The translations under genes were made by a program, and so were the position numbers. From Succinatimonas sp. CAG:777 (lineage in GTDB: Bacteria > Pseudomonadota > Gammaproteobacteria > Enterobacterales > Succinivibrionaceae), in assembly GCA_000431835.1 (NCBI GenBank), contig HF987925.1, positions 1 to 64,000 of the forward strand: a stretch of DNA of 64,000 nt. Reading direction: 5' to 3'. The stretch's first letter is position 1. Each line of letters opens with the position of its first letter. A model generated the notes under the pieces. That model was not told the DNA's origin. It searched no databases and saw nothing but the letters and a program-made list of their open reading frames with translations. This document shows, piece by piece, positions 53,106-61,663 of the stretch.

Positions 53106-54038
53106 ATGACAGTATATAAGTCAGTAGTTGAGCTAATTGGAAAAACCCCATTAGTTGAGTTATCAAATCTTGAGAAAAGGTTAAACTTAAAAGCAAAGAT
53201 CTTAGCTAAATTTGAAGCTATGAATCCCTCTGGCTCTGTAAAAGATAGAGCAGCTTATTTCATGATAAAAGATGCTTTAGATTCAGGCAAAATCAACAAA
53301 GATACTAAGATCATTGAGCCTACCTCTGGAAATACCGGTATCGGTTTAGCTTTAGTTGGTGCTGCTTTTGGTCTGTCTGTTACTCTAGTTTTACCTGAGA
53401 CTATGTCAGTTGAAAGACGTAATATCTTAAAAGCTTATGGTGCTAACCTGGTTCTAACAGAAGGCGCTAAAGGTATGAAAGGTGCTATCGAAAAAGCTCA
53501 GGAGTTAGCAAAAGCATCAGCAAATACCTTTATTCCTCAGCAGTTTGAAAATCAGGCAAACGCAAAGGCTCACTACGAGACTACAGGTCCTGAAATTTTC
53601 AAAGATACCGAAGGTAAGGTAGACATTTTTGTATCAGCAGTAGGTTCTGGTGGTACAGTATCAGGTACAGGTAAATTCTTAAAAGAAAAGAATAAAGATA
53701 TTAAAGTTGTAGCTGTAGAAGCAGCAGCTTCACCTGTTCTTTCTGGTGGCAAGCCTGGTCCTCACAAGATCCAAGGTATCTCAGCTGGTTTCATTCCAGG
53801 TGTTTACGACAAGGCTGTTGTAGATGAGATCATTGGTGTCAAAGATGAGGATGCCTTTAACAATGGCCGTCTATTAGCTCAGAATGAAGGTCTATTCATT
53901 GGTATTTCATCAGGTGCTGCCCTAACAGGTGCTTTACAATTAGCACAACGCCCTGAGAATGAAGGGAAAACCATCGTAGTTATACTTCCAGATAACGGTG
54001 ACAGATACTTATCAACAGCTTTATATCATCAGGACTAA
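53106..54038 (+). CDS. cysK: Cysteine synthase A
   Basis: 310 aa. PLP enzyme forming cysteine from O-acetylserine and sulfide. The PLP lysine lies in NPSGSVKDRAAYFM; EPTSGNTGIGLALVGAAFG is the substrate loop, GSGGTVSGTGKFLKEKNKD binds the phosphate, and GPHKIQGISAGFIPGV is typical of CysK. Start ATG with GGAG. Possibly linked to the transporter 73 bp downstream, since a weak hairpin alone separates them. Confidence 0.95.
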   Translation: MTVYKSVVELIGKTPLVELSNLEKRLNLKAKILAKFEAMNPSGSVKDRAAYFMIKDALDSGKINKDTKIIEPTSGNTGIGLALVGAAFGLSVTLVLPETMSVERRNILKAYGANLVLTEGAKGMKGAIEKAQELAKASANTFIPQQFENQANAKAHYETTGPEIFKDTEGKVDIFVSAVGSGGTVSGTGKFLKEKNKDIKVVAVEAAASPVLSGGKPGPHKIQGISAGFIPGVYDKAVVDEIIGVKDEDAFNNGRLLAQNEGLFIGISSGAALTGALQLAQRPENEGKTIVVILPDNGDRYLSTALYHQD

Positions 54039-54051
54039 TTCTAATAATAAA

Positions 54052-54087
54052 GATGCCGGTGGCTTTTCAAATAACACATACGGCATC
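54052..54087 (+). terminator. Weak hairpin between cysK and the transporter
   Basis: GATGCCG/CGGCATC (54052-54058 and 54081-54087) with a 22-nt loop and no T-run. A poor terminator or attenuator-like element, so partial readthrough from cysK is likely. Confidence 0.3.
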
Positions 54088-54111
54088 ACAACGTTAACAA
54101 TAGGATGATTT

Positions 54112-55395
54112 ATGTCAGAAAATTCACAGAGAATTGATGAGGCAACTAATACTGCTTATGCCTCAATTAGCAAGAAGAGCAGAATTATAACAGCTGCTCT
54201 TTACATTGGTGCATTGATCTTAGGTGCTATATTAGGTTATGTTGGCAATGATACCCTAAATGAGATCTTTAACTTCATTGCTACTGTTTTCACAAGATTA
54301 TTCAGTTTTGTTGCAGTTCCTGTAATTGCTGTAAGCTTAATCTCAACTTTAGCTAAGTTATCTAAAGGTTCTAAAGGTGGTACTATCTTCGGTCACACCA
54401 TTTTCTACACCTTATTAACTACTATCTTAGCTGCTTTAGTTGGTGCAATTTTATTTACTTACATTGCTCCTGCTAACGTAATCAATCCAAGTGAGTCTGC
54501 AGCAACTGCTGTATCTCAGTATGAGTCTTTATCATACTTACAGCACATTCAGAACATCATTCCAAACAACTTACTACAGCCATTTGTTGCAGGTAATGTT
54601 CTATCAATTCTTTTAGTTGCAGCAGCTTTTGGTCTTGGTATTGCTTCATTACCAGAAACTGAGACAAAACATACTCTTCTAAACTTCATCATTGGTTTCC
54701 AGGATCTGTTATTTGTTCTGATTCACTGGTTAATCAGGATCTTACCTATCGGTATCTTAGCTTTCACTGCTCAGTTAGTAGCTCAGTTAGAGGCAGGTGT
54801 AATCATCGGTGGTATCGCATCTTACTTTGGTGCTGTAATTAGCTCTAACTTAATCCAGATGTTCATCATCTTACCTGCAATCTTACTCTTAAGAGGTTTA
54901 AACCCATTAAAGATTGCTCGTGGAATGTTACCTGCATTAGCTGTAGCTTTATTCTCAAAGTCATCAGCAGGTACTCTACCAGTTACTATCGCTTCAGCTG
55001 AAGATAACTTAAAGGTAGACAAGAGAGTTTCACGTTTCGTACTACCAATCTGCACCACCATCAACATGAACGGTTGCGCAGCATTCATTCTTATCACCTC
55101 CATCTATCTGTTACAGAATGCAGGTATTGATATTGGCTTTGGTACTATCGTAGCCTGGATCTTTATTGCAACCTTTGCTGCTGTAGGTAATGCTGGTGTT
55201 CCTATGGGCTGCTACTTCTTAACACTTTCATTAGTATCATCAATGAACGTTCCAGTAGCTCTAATGGGTATCATTCTTCCTGTATACGCTGTAATTGATA
55301 TGATTGAAACAGCATTAAATGTTTGGTCAGATTCTTGTGTTGCAAACATCGTAAACAAGGAAGTTAAAGATAAGTTACCTGAGATTCAGGAATAA
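54112..55395 (+). CDS. Dicarboxylate/amino acid:cation symporter (DAACS family)
   Basis: 427 aa. Hydrophobic along its length with the DAACS re-entrant motifs FSKSSAGTLPVTIASAEDN and TTINMNGCAAFILITS (the family norm is NMDGTA; here Asp is Asn). Carries Na+- or H+-coupled glutamate, aspartate, serine or related substrates. The Asn change and position beside cysK suggest a neutral or sulfur-related amino acid, but that is inference. AGGATG precedes the ATG. Confidence 0.82.
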   Translation: MSENSQRIDEATNTAYASISKKSRIITAALYIGALILGAILGYVGNDTLNEIFNFIATVFTRLFSFVAVPVIAVSLISTLAKLSKGSKGGTIFGHTIFYTLLTTILAALVGAILFTYIAPANVINPSESAATAVSQYESLSYLQHIQNIIPNNLLQPFVAGNVLSILLVAAAFGLGIASLPETETKHTLLNFIIGFQDLLFVLIHWLIRILPIGILAFTAQLVAQLEAGVIIGGIASYFGAVISSNLIQMFIILPAILLLRGLNPLKIARGMLPALAVALFSKSSAGTLPVTIASAEDNLKVDKRVSRFVLPICTTINMNGCAAFILITSIYLLQNAGIDIGFGTIVAWIFIATFAAVGNAGVPMGCYFLTLSLVSSMNVPVALMGIILPVYAVIDMIETALNVWSDSCVANIVNKEVKDKLPEIQE

Positions 55396-55418
55396 TAGGT
55401 CGTAACTAGATAAAATCC

Positions 55419-55458
55419 TAAACCTGCCCTTCTTTTAGATAGGCAGGTTTATTTTTTT
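55419..55458 (+). terminator. Terminator of the DAACS transporter
   Basis: Perfect 10-bp stem TAAACCTGCC/GGCAGGTTTA (55419-55428 and 55442-55451) followed by seven T residues. It abuts the end of the minus-strand fragment at 55458. Confidence 0.9.
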
Positions 55459-55673
55459 CATAAAGATAAGTTTCCACAAGATAATAAAGACCTTTGTTTA
55501 CTGGCTTTAAAAGAAAGGCTTCGAGCATATCTGTATACTTCACCACTTTTTACAAGCTCTTGTAACACACTTCTTTGTATTCCTAAAGAGTTAAGCTGTG
55601 CGAAGGTAATCACGACCTTTGAGCAAGATTTTTTACTTTTTCTAAATTCTTCATGTAATAACTTTTCTGACAA
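55458..55673 (-). pseudogene. Fragment resembling an AbiEi-type antitoxin N-terminal domain
   Basis: 71 aa with TTG directly after an in-frame stop and no ATG, which suggests a broken gene. VVITFAQLNSLGIQRSVLQELVKSGEVYRYARSLSF resembles the winged-helix start of AbiEi-type antitoxins (an 'xxL...GIsrs.l..Lv..G.l.r..rG.y' pattern), but only about 50 residues remain and no toxin partner follows. Read as a remnant of an accessory toxin-antitoxin gene. A chance open frame is a real alternative. Confidence 0.3.
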
Positions 55674-55925
55674 TCATACATTAGATTATGTTGAGTTAAT
55701 GTGTGATTATCCTCTTAACATACCTGTATTATGCTGCTTACTTAGCTCTATAGAGCTAATATACGCATTTATTCACTTCTCAATTACAAAGAAGCATTAA
55801 GCATCTCTACAAAATTAGAAAGGCACTGACAATATTGAGATACAAACCTCATACTCTTACGTTTTCTCTTGTCTTTTGTTTCTTCAGCCACAAAAATCGT
55901 AGATGTTGATATTAAGGTTCGCTCT

Positions 55926-56447
55926 ATGATTATCTCAAAATTACTAAAAAATTTCACGCTTAGCTGTTTAGCTGTCTTTACCCTCCATCAATCATGTATA
56001 GCAGGTAACGGTACCTTTTCAAACGAAAAAGAGCATGGTGACTGGATAACCGGATCATTTGTTATGGATGGTCAAAAAACAGCAAGAATGGGTACTAAAT
56101 ATGTACAGGATAACGTTGGTATCTTTCTTGATTTTTTAACTCCTGAGCTTTATCTCATTGAAATTGTCAGAACAAAAGATCGAACTGATAGAGGAATGGA
56201 ACCTAAGTACTACCTGATGGATATTGCAATTGCAGTAGATGATAATAAAAGCTATAAATTCGAAGCTAAATGTGCTGAAGACGAAACTGTAAGTGAATGC
56301 TTTGTACCTCAAAGCAAGAATGATGAGTTAGTAAAATTGTTCAAAAGTGGGAATAAAGTCAATTTTAAGATAGGAAATTTAGATCTTTATTTCAGTCTGT
56401 CTGGCTTTTCTAAAGCATTTAGCAGAGCATCAAGACTTGTAAAGTAA
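55926..56447 (+). CDS. IalB-like exported protein
   Basis: 173 aa from the ATG at 55926 with AAGG about 8 nt upstream; the in-frame ATG at 55869 lacks a ribosome site and its extra residues look non-coding. Signal peptide cut near SCIAG. The layout (HGDWITGSF..., FEAKCAEDETVSECFVPQSKND with two Cys, then LFKSGNKVNFKIGN and the final SLSGFSKAFSRAS) resembles the invasion-associated locus B family of periplasmic proteins. Identification is tentative. Confidence 0.5.
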   Translation: MIISKLLKNFTLSCLAVFTLHQSCIAGNGTFSNEKEHGDWITGSFVMDGQKTARMGTKYVQDNVGIFLDFLTPELYLIEIVRTKDRTDRGMEPKYYLMDIAIAVDDNKSYKFEAKCAEDETVSECFVPQSKNDELVKLFKSGNKVNFKIGNLDLYFSLSGFSKAFSRASRLVK

Positions 56448-56455
56448 GTTTTCAA

Positions 56456-56484
56456 TAAAAAAAATCCTGCCACATTTGGCAGGA
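56456..56484 (-). terminator. Terminator of the porin gene
   Basis: Perfect 8-bp stem TCCTGCCA/TGGCAGGA (56465-56472 and 56477-56484). On the minus strand it is followed by an eight-T run, 40 bp after the porin stop. Confidence 0.85.
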
Positions 56485-56523
56485 AATGAGGGATTATCTA
56501 TCTAATCAATATCAATTTTTAAA

Positions 56524-57645
56524 TTAGAAGGTATAACGAGCACCTAAGCTTGCAAAGTTCTTATCTGATGAATAAGAAGCATTGATACCAGCCTTGTTAA
56601 TACCAGCTAAATCGTCTTCGTTGGTTAAATCAAAGCGAGCTTCTGTCCATACGTTGAAGTTTGGAGTTACCTGGTAGTTGATGTAAGCTGGAATTGACTT
56701 CTGTGTGTAGTCAATGTCCTTAGCATACTTGCCTTCTTGGCTGAAGTTTATTACGTTATAACCTGTTCTAAAGCTTACGCCACACTCAAAGGTATATGCT
56801 ACTACCCACTCAAAGCCTTTGGTCTTAAAGTCTTCAACATTAGCCTCACGGAACTTGAAGGTACGGTTGTTGTAAACTAAACCAGTGTAGAATCCCTGAG
56901 CAAGATCACCCCATAAAGCACCAACTGAATAGGTATTAACTTTATCAAGATCTGTCATATAAACAGCATAACCATTTTCATTTAAGCGGTTATCATTCTG
57001 ACCATTGATTAACTCGTAACCTGCACGAACTGATAATGGACCAAAGCCTACGTTATCGAAGGTATAACCTGCTGCAATTGAAGCACCATCGTTAACTGCT
57101 ACGGTCTTGTGAGCCTTAAAGCCCTGCTCTAACTTATAAGAATCGTTTGCAGTTAAGTAACCTAACTTTAAGTCAAAACCGTTTGCTGCAAAAGCATACT
57201 CAATTCGTCCTGAGTTGCGCTCATCGTTAGCGGTAATAGCGTTACAGCCGTAGTCATCAAATACGTCGGTTACAGACTGAACAAAGTTAATTGCGCCCTT
57301 AAAACGACCTACCTTAAAACCACCAAATTTATCAATATCAGCCTGAACAAACTGATCACGGCCCTTGATACCGTTACCTACCTTTGAGTTTCCGTCAGCC
57401 ATATCCCACTGTGAGTAACCGATTAACTTAACGATACCTACTTTAGTAGAACCGCCGATACCAAAACGGCCTGAATTCTGCAGAGTTGAATCACTCTCAC
57501 CTGCCAGTTTGTTGGCTCCATTATAAATTACAGCCTGTACACGACCGTCAGCCTTCAAGGAAACACCATCTTTATCATAAACAGTGGCTGCATTTGAAGT
57601 AACAGTTGTAGCTAACACAGCTAATGCTAATAATGACTTTTTCAT
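56524..57645 (-). CDS. Gram-negative general porin
   Basis: 373 aa. Signal peptide (MKKSLLALAVLATTVTSNA), alternating beta strands throughout, an early strand pair around LKADGRVQAVIYN, and a terminal ASLGARYTF with the outer-membrane-assembly Phe. Features match OmpC/OmpF-like trimeric porins. Likely abundant by position and strong terminator. No gene for a linked regulator in the window. Confidence 0.88.
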   Translation of the reverse strand: MKKSLLALAVLATTVTSNAATVYDKDGVSLKADGRVQAVIYNGANKLAGESDSTLQNSGRFGIGGSTKVGIVKLIGYSQWDMADGNSKVGNGIKGRDQFVQADIDKFGGFKVGRFKGAINFVQSVTDVFDDYGCNAITANDERNSGRIEYAFAANGFDLKLGYLTANDSYKLEQGFKAHKTVAVNDGASIAAGYTFDNVGFGPLSVRAGYELINGQNDNRLNENGYAVYMTDLDKVNTYSVGALWGDLAQGFYTGLVYNNRTFKFREANVEDFKTKGFEWVVAYTFECGVSFRTGYNVINFSQEGKYAKDIDYTQKSIPAYINYQVTPNFNVWTEARFDLTNEDDLAGINKAGINASYSSDKNFASLGARYTF

Positions 57646-57793
57646 TTTTACTCACTTAATTATTTTTACTATCTGTGCCCATTGCACGATGTTCATGTTA
57701 ATGAGAGTCTGTTAAATCAAGATGTGTCAATTAAAGAGATTTGTTAAAGACTGGTAAAGAAATGTAAATACAGAGAAAAAGAATGATGTATAA

Positions 57794-57823
57794 ATAAAAA
57801 AAGGAGATCAGCATACGATCTCC
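57794..57823 (-). terminator. Terminator of htpG
   Basis: Perfect 7-bp stem GGAGATC/GATCTCC (57803-57809 and 57817-57823), with a minus-strand T-run from the AAAAAAA at 57796-57802. A second hairpin GCTGGAGC/GCTCCAGC at 57841-57863 lies closer to the stop. Confidence 0.75.
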
Positions 57824-57878
57824 TCTCTTATGATTTTATGGCTGGAGCATAAACAGCTCCAGCTCATAACAGTTGAAA

Positions 57879-59789
57879 TTAACCTAAAAGCAAGGTATTC
57901 ATTGCCTTTACAAAGGTGCTTGGATCTTTTAGAGCTCCCTGATCAGCAAGTAAAGCCTGCTCATAGATCAGATCTGCCCACTGAGAGAATCTTGACTCAT
58001 CAGCTTCTGCATAAGCCTTCTGTACAAGCTTGTGCTCAGGGTTAATCTCAAGAGTATACTTCTCATCTGGTAACTTCTGACCACTTGCCTCAAGAAGACG
58101 ACGCATCTGCATTGTCATCATGCGGTTGGTATCAGAAATAACACATGAAGGTGAGTCAATAAGACGTGTTGAAACCACAACATCCTTTACCTTGTCACCT
58201 AAAGCTTTTTTGAAACGCTCTACTAGATCTTTATTCTCTTGAGCTACAGTCTCCTGCTTCTTCTTTTCTTCTTCGTCAGCTAGCTTGCCTAACTTTAAAT
58301 CCTGAGAATTTGCAGAAACGAACTCTTTACCTGAGAACTCGGTGATGTTGCCCATTAACCACTCATCAACACGATCCCACATTAGAAGTACTTCAATTCC
58401 TTTATTCTTTAAGTTCTCAAGATAAGGTGAATTTACAGCTGCTTCATAGCTTTCAGCTGTAATGTAGTAGATCTTGTCCTGACCTTCCTTCATACGAGAG
58501 ATGTAGTCTTCAAAGCTTACATCCTGCACTGATGACTCATTGTGAGTTGAAGCAAAGCGCAATAACTTTAAGATAGCATCCTTATTGTCATAATCCTCAA
58601 CAGGACCTTCCTTTAAAACGTTACCAAACTGCTTGTAGAACTCAGCGTATTTCTCTTTATCCTTTGATAACTTGTCTAACATGGTTAGAACACGCTTGGT
58701 TAAAGCTTTCTTTAACTTACGAGTTACAGCTGTTTCCTGTAATAATTCACGTGATACGTTCAATGGAAGTGCATTAGTATCAACCAAACCACGGATAAAA
58801 CGTAAATAGTTAGGTAAGAAAGCTTCAGCCTTGTCCATAATGAATACACGCTGAACATAAAGTTTCAGACCATGCTCATTCTGACGGTTGTACAGATCCC
58901 ATGGAGCCTGCTTTGGAACATAAAGTAATGAAGTATACTCAAGATCACCTTCAACCTTATTGTGAGCATAAGTCAGAGGATCCTGATAATCGTGGCTTAA
59001 ATGCTTATAGAACTCATTGTACTCTTCAGCTTTAATGTCCTTAGGAGCTCTTGTCCACAGAGCCTGAGCATTGTTAACCTGAGTGTATTCAAACTTCTTT
59101 TCAGGCTCTTTCTTCTCGCCCTTGTCATCCCCCTCTTTAGGAGCTTCATACTTCTCTTCGTATAGTTCTACAGGAGTTGAAATATGATCTGAGTACTTAG
59201 TAATGCACTCGCGAAGTTTCCAAGTATCTAGGAACTCACTTTCTGAATCCTTTAAGTGCAAGATGATCTGAGTACCACGGAATGGAACATTTACGTTCTC
59301 TGAGGTAAAGGTACCATTACCATCTGATTCCCAGCGAACTCCCTCTTCTGGCTTTGCATTTACAGAACGTGATACTACAGTTACTTTGTCCGCAACAATG
59401 AATGCAGAATAAAAACCAACACCGAACTGACCGATTAACTGTGAGTCTTTCTTTGCATCACCGGTTAGATTCTTCATAAAAGCTTCGGTACCGGACTCAG
59501 CAATTGTTCCTAAGTGGCTGTTGGCCTCATCTAAGGTCATACCAATACCGTTATCGGTAATGGTTAAAGTCTTGGCATCCTTGTCTGGACGGATCTGGAT
59601 CTTAAAGGTCGGATCGTCTTTGATTAAATCCTGATTGGTTAAAGACAGGAAATGCAACTTATCAATAGCATCTGAAGCATTTGAAATAAGCTCACGTAAG
59701 AATACTTCCTTGTTTGAATAAAGTGAATTTGCAAGTAAATCTAATAGCTTGGTAACTTGAGTCTGAAAGCCATGTACAGTAGCTGTCAT
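57879..59789 (-). CDS. htpG: Molecular chaperone HtpG (Hsp90)
   Basis: 636 aa. Cytosolic ATP-dependent chaperone. The GHKL ATPase site is intact: FLRELISNASDAIDKL, TITDNGIGMTLDEA, GTIAESGTEAF and GQFGVGFYSAFIVAD. Middle domain (RVFIMDKAEAFLPNYLRFIRGLVD, NVSRELLQE) and C-terminal dimer domain are complete. GGAGAA precedes the ATG, and a clear heat-shock promoter lies upstream. Confidence 0.96.
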   Translation of the reverse strand: MTATVHGFQTQVTKLLDLLANSLYSNKEVFLRELISNASDAIDKLHFLSLTNQDLIKDDPTFKIQIRPDKDAKTLTITDNGIGMTLDEANSHLGTIAESGTEAFMKNLTGDAKKDSQLIGQFGVGFYSAFIVADKVTVVSRSVNAKPEEGVRWESDGNGTFTSENVNVPFRGTQIILHLKDSESEFLDTWKLRECITKYSDHISTPVELYEEKYEAPKEGDDKGEKKEPEKKFEYTQVNNAQALWTRAPKDIKAEEYNEFYKHLSHDYQDPLTYAHNKVEGDLEYTSLLYVPKQAPWDLYNRQNEHGLKLYVQRVFIMDKAEAFLPNYLRFIRGLVDTNALPLNVSRELLQETAVTRKLKKALTKRVLTMLDKLSKDKEKYAEFYKQFGNVLKEGPVEDYDNKDAILKLLRFASTHNESSVQDVSFEDYISRMKEGQDKIYYITAESYEAAVNSPYLENLKNKGIEVLLMWDRVDEWLMGNITEFSGKEFVSANSQDLKLGKLADEEEKKKQETVAQENKDLVERFKKALGDKVKDVVVSTRLIDSPSCVISDTNRMMTMQMRRLLEASGQKLPDEKYTLEINPEHKLVQKAYAEADESRFSQWADLIYEQALLADQGALKDPSTFVKAMNTLLLG

Positions 59790-59847
59790 TTTTAATTATT
59801 CTCCATTTTTCACAGGTAAGGTATGACACCTTTTCAACTTGAGAATT

Positions 59848-59876
59848 ACATGGGGATAGACCAAAAGAAATTCAAG
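59848..59876 (-). promoter_or_regulatory. htpG: Sigma-32 (RpoH) promoter of htpG
   Basis: Minus strand: CTTGAA (59876-59871), 15 bp, CCCCATGT (59855-59848), matching the heat-shock consensus CTTGAA and CCCCATNT. It lies about 60 bp before the htpG ATG. Confidence 0.88.
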
Positions 59877-60175
59877 ATACTGAGTAATAATTCTCTACAG
59901 ACTCCAATTCTGACAATTAATTTTCCCGATACACAGCAACAGTGATTTTATACAAATAATTTTTATGTGATATTTATCACATACAAAAAAAATAATAACT
60001 AAAATTAAATTAAGGTCATAAATGAAAATTTATTAAATCTTAAAACTGTTATAGGGAGGAATAAAAGCGAGCCGAATAAAGAAAAATACACAAAATCACA
60101 ATTTATGAAAGATAAACAACGGTTGCTAATACAACTAATACTGTTGCATAAAAATAAATTGGCAGTTTTTTAAAG
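59877..60175 (+). other. Region between htpG and the two-gene cassette
   Basis: About 300 bp, AT-rich. It contains the CRP-type palindrome at 59966 and an orphan GGGAGGA at 60054-60060 without a start codon close behind. No gene is evident. It probably holds the promoter of the cassette at 60176. Confidence 0.5.
59966..59981. promoter_or_regulatory. Perfect CRP-type binding site
   Basis: TGTGA-TATTTA-TCACA, the exact TGTGA-N6-TCACA consensus with symmetric A/T flanks (ATGTGA..TCACAT). It lies 195 bp before the cassette start at 60176 and on the far side of the htpG promoter, so cAMP-CRP control of the cassette is the most direct reading. Confidence 0.7.
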
Positions 60176-60427
60176 ATGTTTAAATGCACTTGCTGTGGTG
60201 AATGCTGTCGAAATCTTGATAAATCCGAGCTTTACAAGGATTTGGATAGAGGTGATGGCACATGCAGATATCTTAAAGAAAATATGTGTTCCATATATGA
60301 AAAACGGCCAACTCTGTGCAGAGTAGATGATTGCTATGAGATTTATTTCAGGGATAAGTATTCTTTAGAAGATTACTATAAATTGAATTATAAAGTATGC
60401 AATATGTTAAAGAATAAAAGGAGTTAA
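60176..60427 (+). CDS. Small CxxCxxCC (YkgJ-family) cysteine-cluster protein
   Basis: 83 aa with ten cysteines: C4, C6, C7, C10, C11, C30, C38, C48, C53 and C75. The pattern CTCCGECC, GTCRYL, MCSIYEKRPTLCR fits the YkgJ/CxxCxxCC family, thought to bind zinc or an iron-sulfur cluster. It is among the shortest of the family. Its stop lies 5 bp before the next gene, whose ribosome site AAGGAG overlaps the end of this gene, so the two are translated together. Confidence 0.8.
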   Translation: MFKCTCCGECCRNLDKSELYKDLDRGDGTCRYLKENMCSIYEKRPTLCRVDDCYEIYFRDKYSLEDYYKLNYKVCNMLKNKRS

Positions 60428-60432
60428 ACTTT

Positions 60433-61473
60433 ATGCCATTACCATTAATTATCGGAGCAATAGCTGGAGCAGCAACTACTCTCGGAGTAGGTGCAGGAAT
60501 TTATGGAGCTTCAAAAATAAAGGAAGCAAAGGACACCGAAGAGGTTGCAAAAGAAATAAGTGAAAAGACAATTAAACTGTATAAAGATAAAGAATCTGAA
60601 TTAACCGCCCTTTTGGATCCTCTTGGAAAGAAAGAACTTAAGGTTATTAAAAGTTTCACTGAAGTTTTAAATATTAAAGAAAAAATTTCAGGTATACCTG
60701 ATTTTAATGAACATATTAAGGCAAATGGAATATCTAACATTGAAATTCCCAAATTAAATGATCTAAATCTGAAAGATTTATCAATTTGGGCAGACACTGC
60801 TTTAGCTAGTCTATCCGGTGCAGCGGCGGGTGTTGCTGGAGGATTTGCAGCCGCAGGATCAATAACAACTCTAGTTACAGCCTTTGGAACGGCATCTACA
60901 GGGACAGCAATTTCGACATTAAGTGGTGCTGCATTAACAAACGCGGTTTTGGCATGTTTGGGTGGAGGTAGCTTAGTTATTGGCGGTGGCGGTATGGCTC
61001 TAGGAACATCAGTGTTAGGTGTTGCATCCGGTGGTATAGTTTTTCTAATTGGCGGAGCCGTTCTCGCTTTAATGGGATCGAATAAGTCTGACGAGGCTGA
61101 TGAAAAACTTGCTTCGGCAAAAGAACAGGAAAAAGAATTTGATAAATTTGTCCACTATTGTGACGAGTTGATTGCAGTTGGTTCACAATTTAACGCTTCA
61201 TTCTGCGCCTTAAAAAAACTATATGAAGAGCAACTTAGGAGATTAGATTATGTAGTGAATGTTTTAGGAAAAGTTCACTGGTCCGATTTTGTCGATAGTG
61301 AAAAGCAACTGACAGAAAATACAATGGTTCTTGCAGAACTTCTCTATGAAATGTGTAATATAAGCTTGGTTCTTAAAAGGAAAAACAACGACGGATTCAA
61401 TCCTGTGAATAAAGATGGGGTTGAGTTTATCATCAATAAAGCTTCCAAAATTTTGGAGAAATTCCATATGTAG
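60433..61473 (+). CDS. Glycine-zipper membrane-active protein of unknown function
   Basis: 346 aa. A short hydrophobic Gly/Ala start (residues 5-27), a charged helical region (28-120), a long Gly/Ala/Ser/Thr-rich hydrophobic core (about 122-214, with GAAAGVAGG, GTASTGTAIS, LGGGSLVIGGGGMALG), then a charged coiled segment to the end. The core looks like stacked glycine zippers that could insert in a membrane or form a pore. No catalytic motif. Strong AAGGAG 9 nt upstream. Partner of the cysteine-cluster gene; no known family name can be given with confidence. Confidence 0.6.
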   Translation: MPLPLIIGAIAGAATTLGVGAGIYGASKIKEAKDTEEVAKEISEKTIKLYKDKESELTALLDPLGKKELKVIKSFTEVLNIKEKISGIPDFNEHIKANGISNIEIPKLNDLNLKDLSIWADTALASLSGAAAGVAGGFAAAGSITTLVTAFGTASTGTAISTLSGAALTNAVLACLGGGSLVIGGGGMALGTSVLGVASGGIVFLIGGAVLALMGSNKSDEADEKLASAKEQEKEFDKFVHYCDELIAVGSQFNASFCALKKLYEEQLRRLDYVVNVLGKVHWSDFVDSEKQLTENTMVLAELLYEMCNISLVLKRKNNDGFNPVNKDGVEFIINKASKILEKFHM

Positions 61474-61507
61474 TAAATAATTGTGAATATAAATATTATC
61501 TGAAAAG

Positions 61508-61598
61508 TTTGTGCATACCAATTTTAGAATTGTATCTTTCAATCTAGATCATCTACATATGTGGAGTGCAATTCATAATACCAAAAGTTATGCACAAA
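61508..61598. repeat. 10-bp inverted repeat flanking a 71-nt segment
   Basis: TTTGTGCATA at 61508-61517 and TATGCACAAA at 61589-61598, perfect complements with a 71-nt spacer, just past the cassette. Possible long-loop regulatory RNA, or the remnant end of an inserted element. No coding frame spans it. Confidence 0.4.
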
Positions 61599-61663
61599 GC
61601 TTAAAATGAAGGCAAAGGTAGCATGCAGAGCATCATACTTCATGCCGCCTTTACATCGTACTC

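Noticed and set aside
52996..53196. 66-codon minus-strand frame over the cysK start
   Set aside because: Overlaps the confirmed cysK start and promoter; low-complexity hydrophobic residues from AT-rich DNA.
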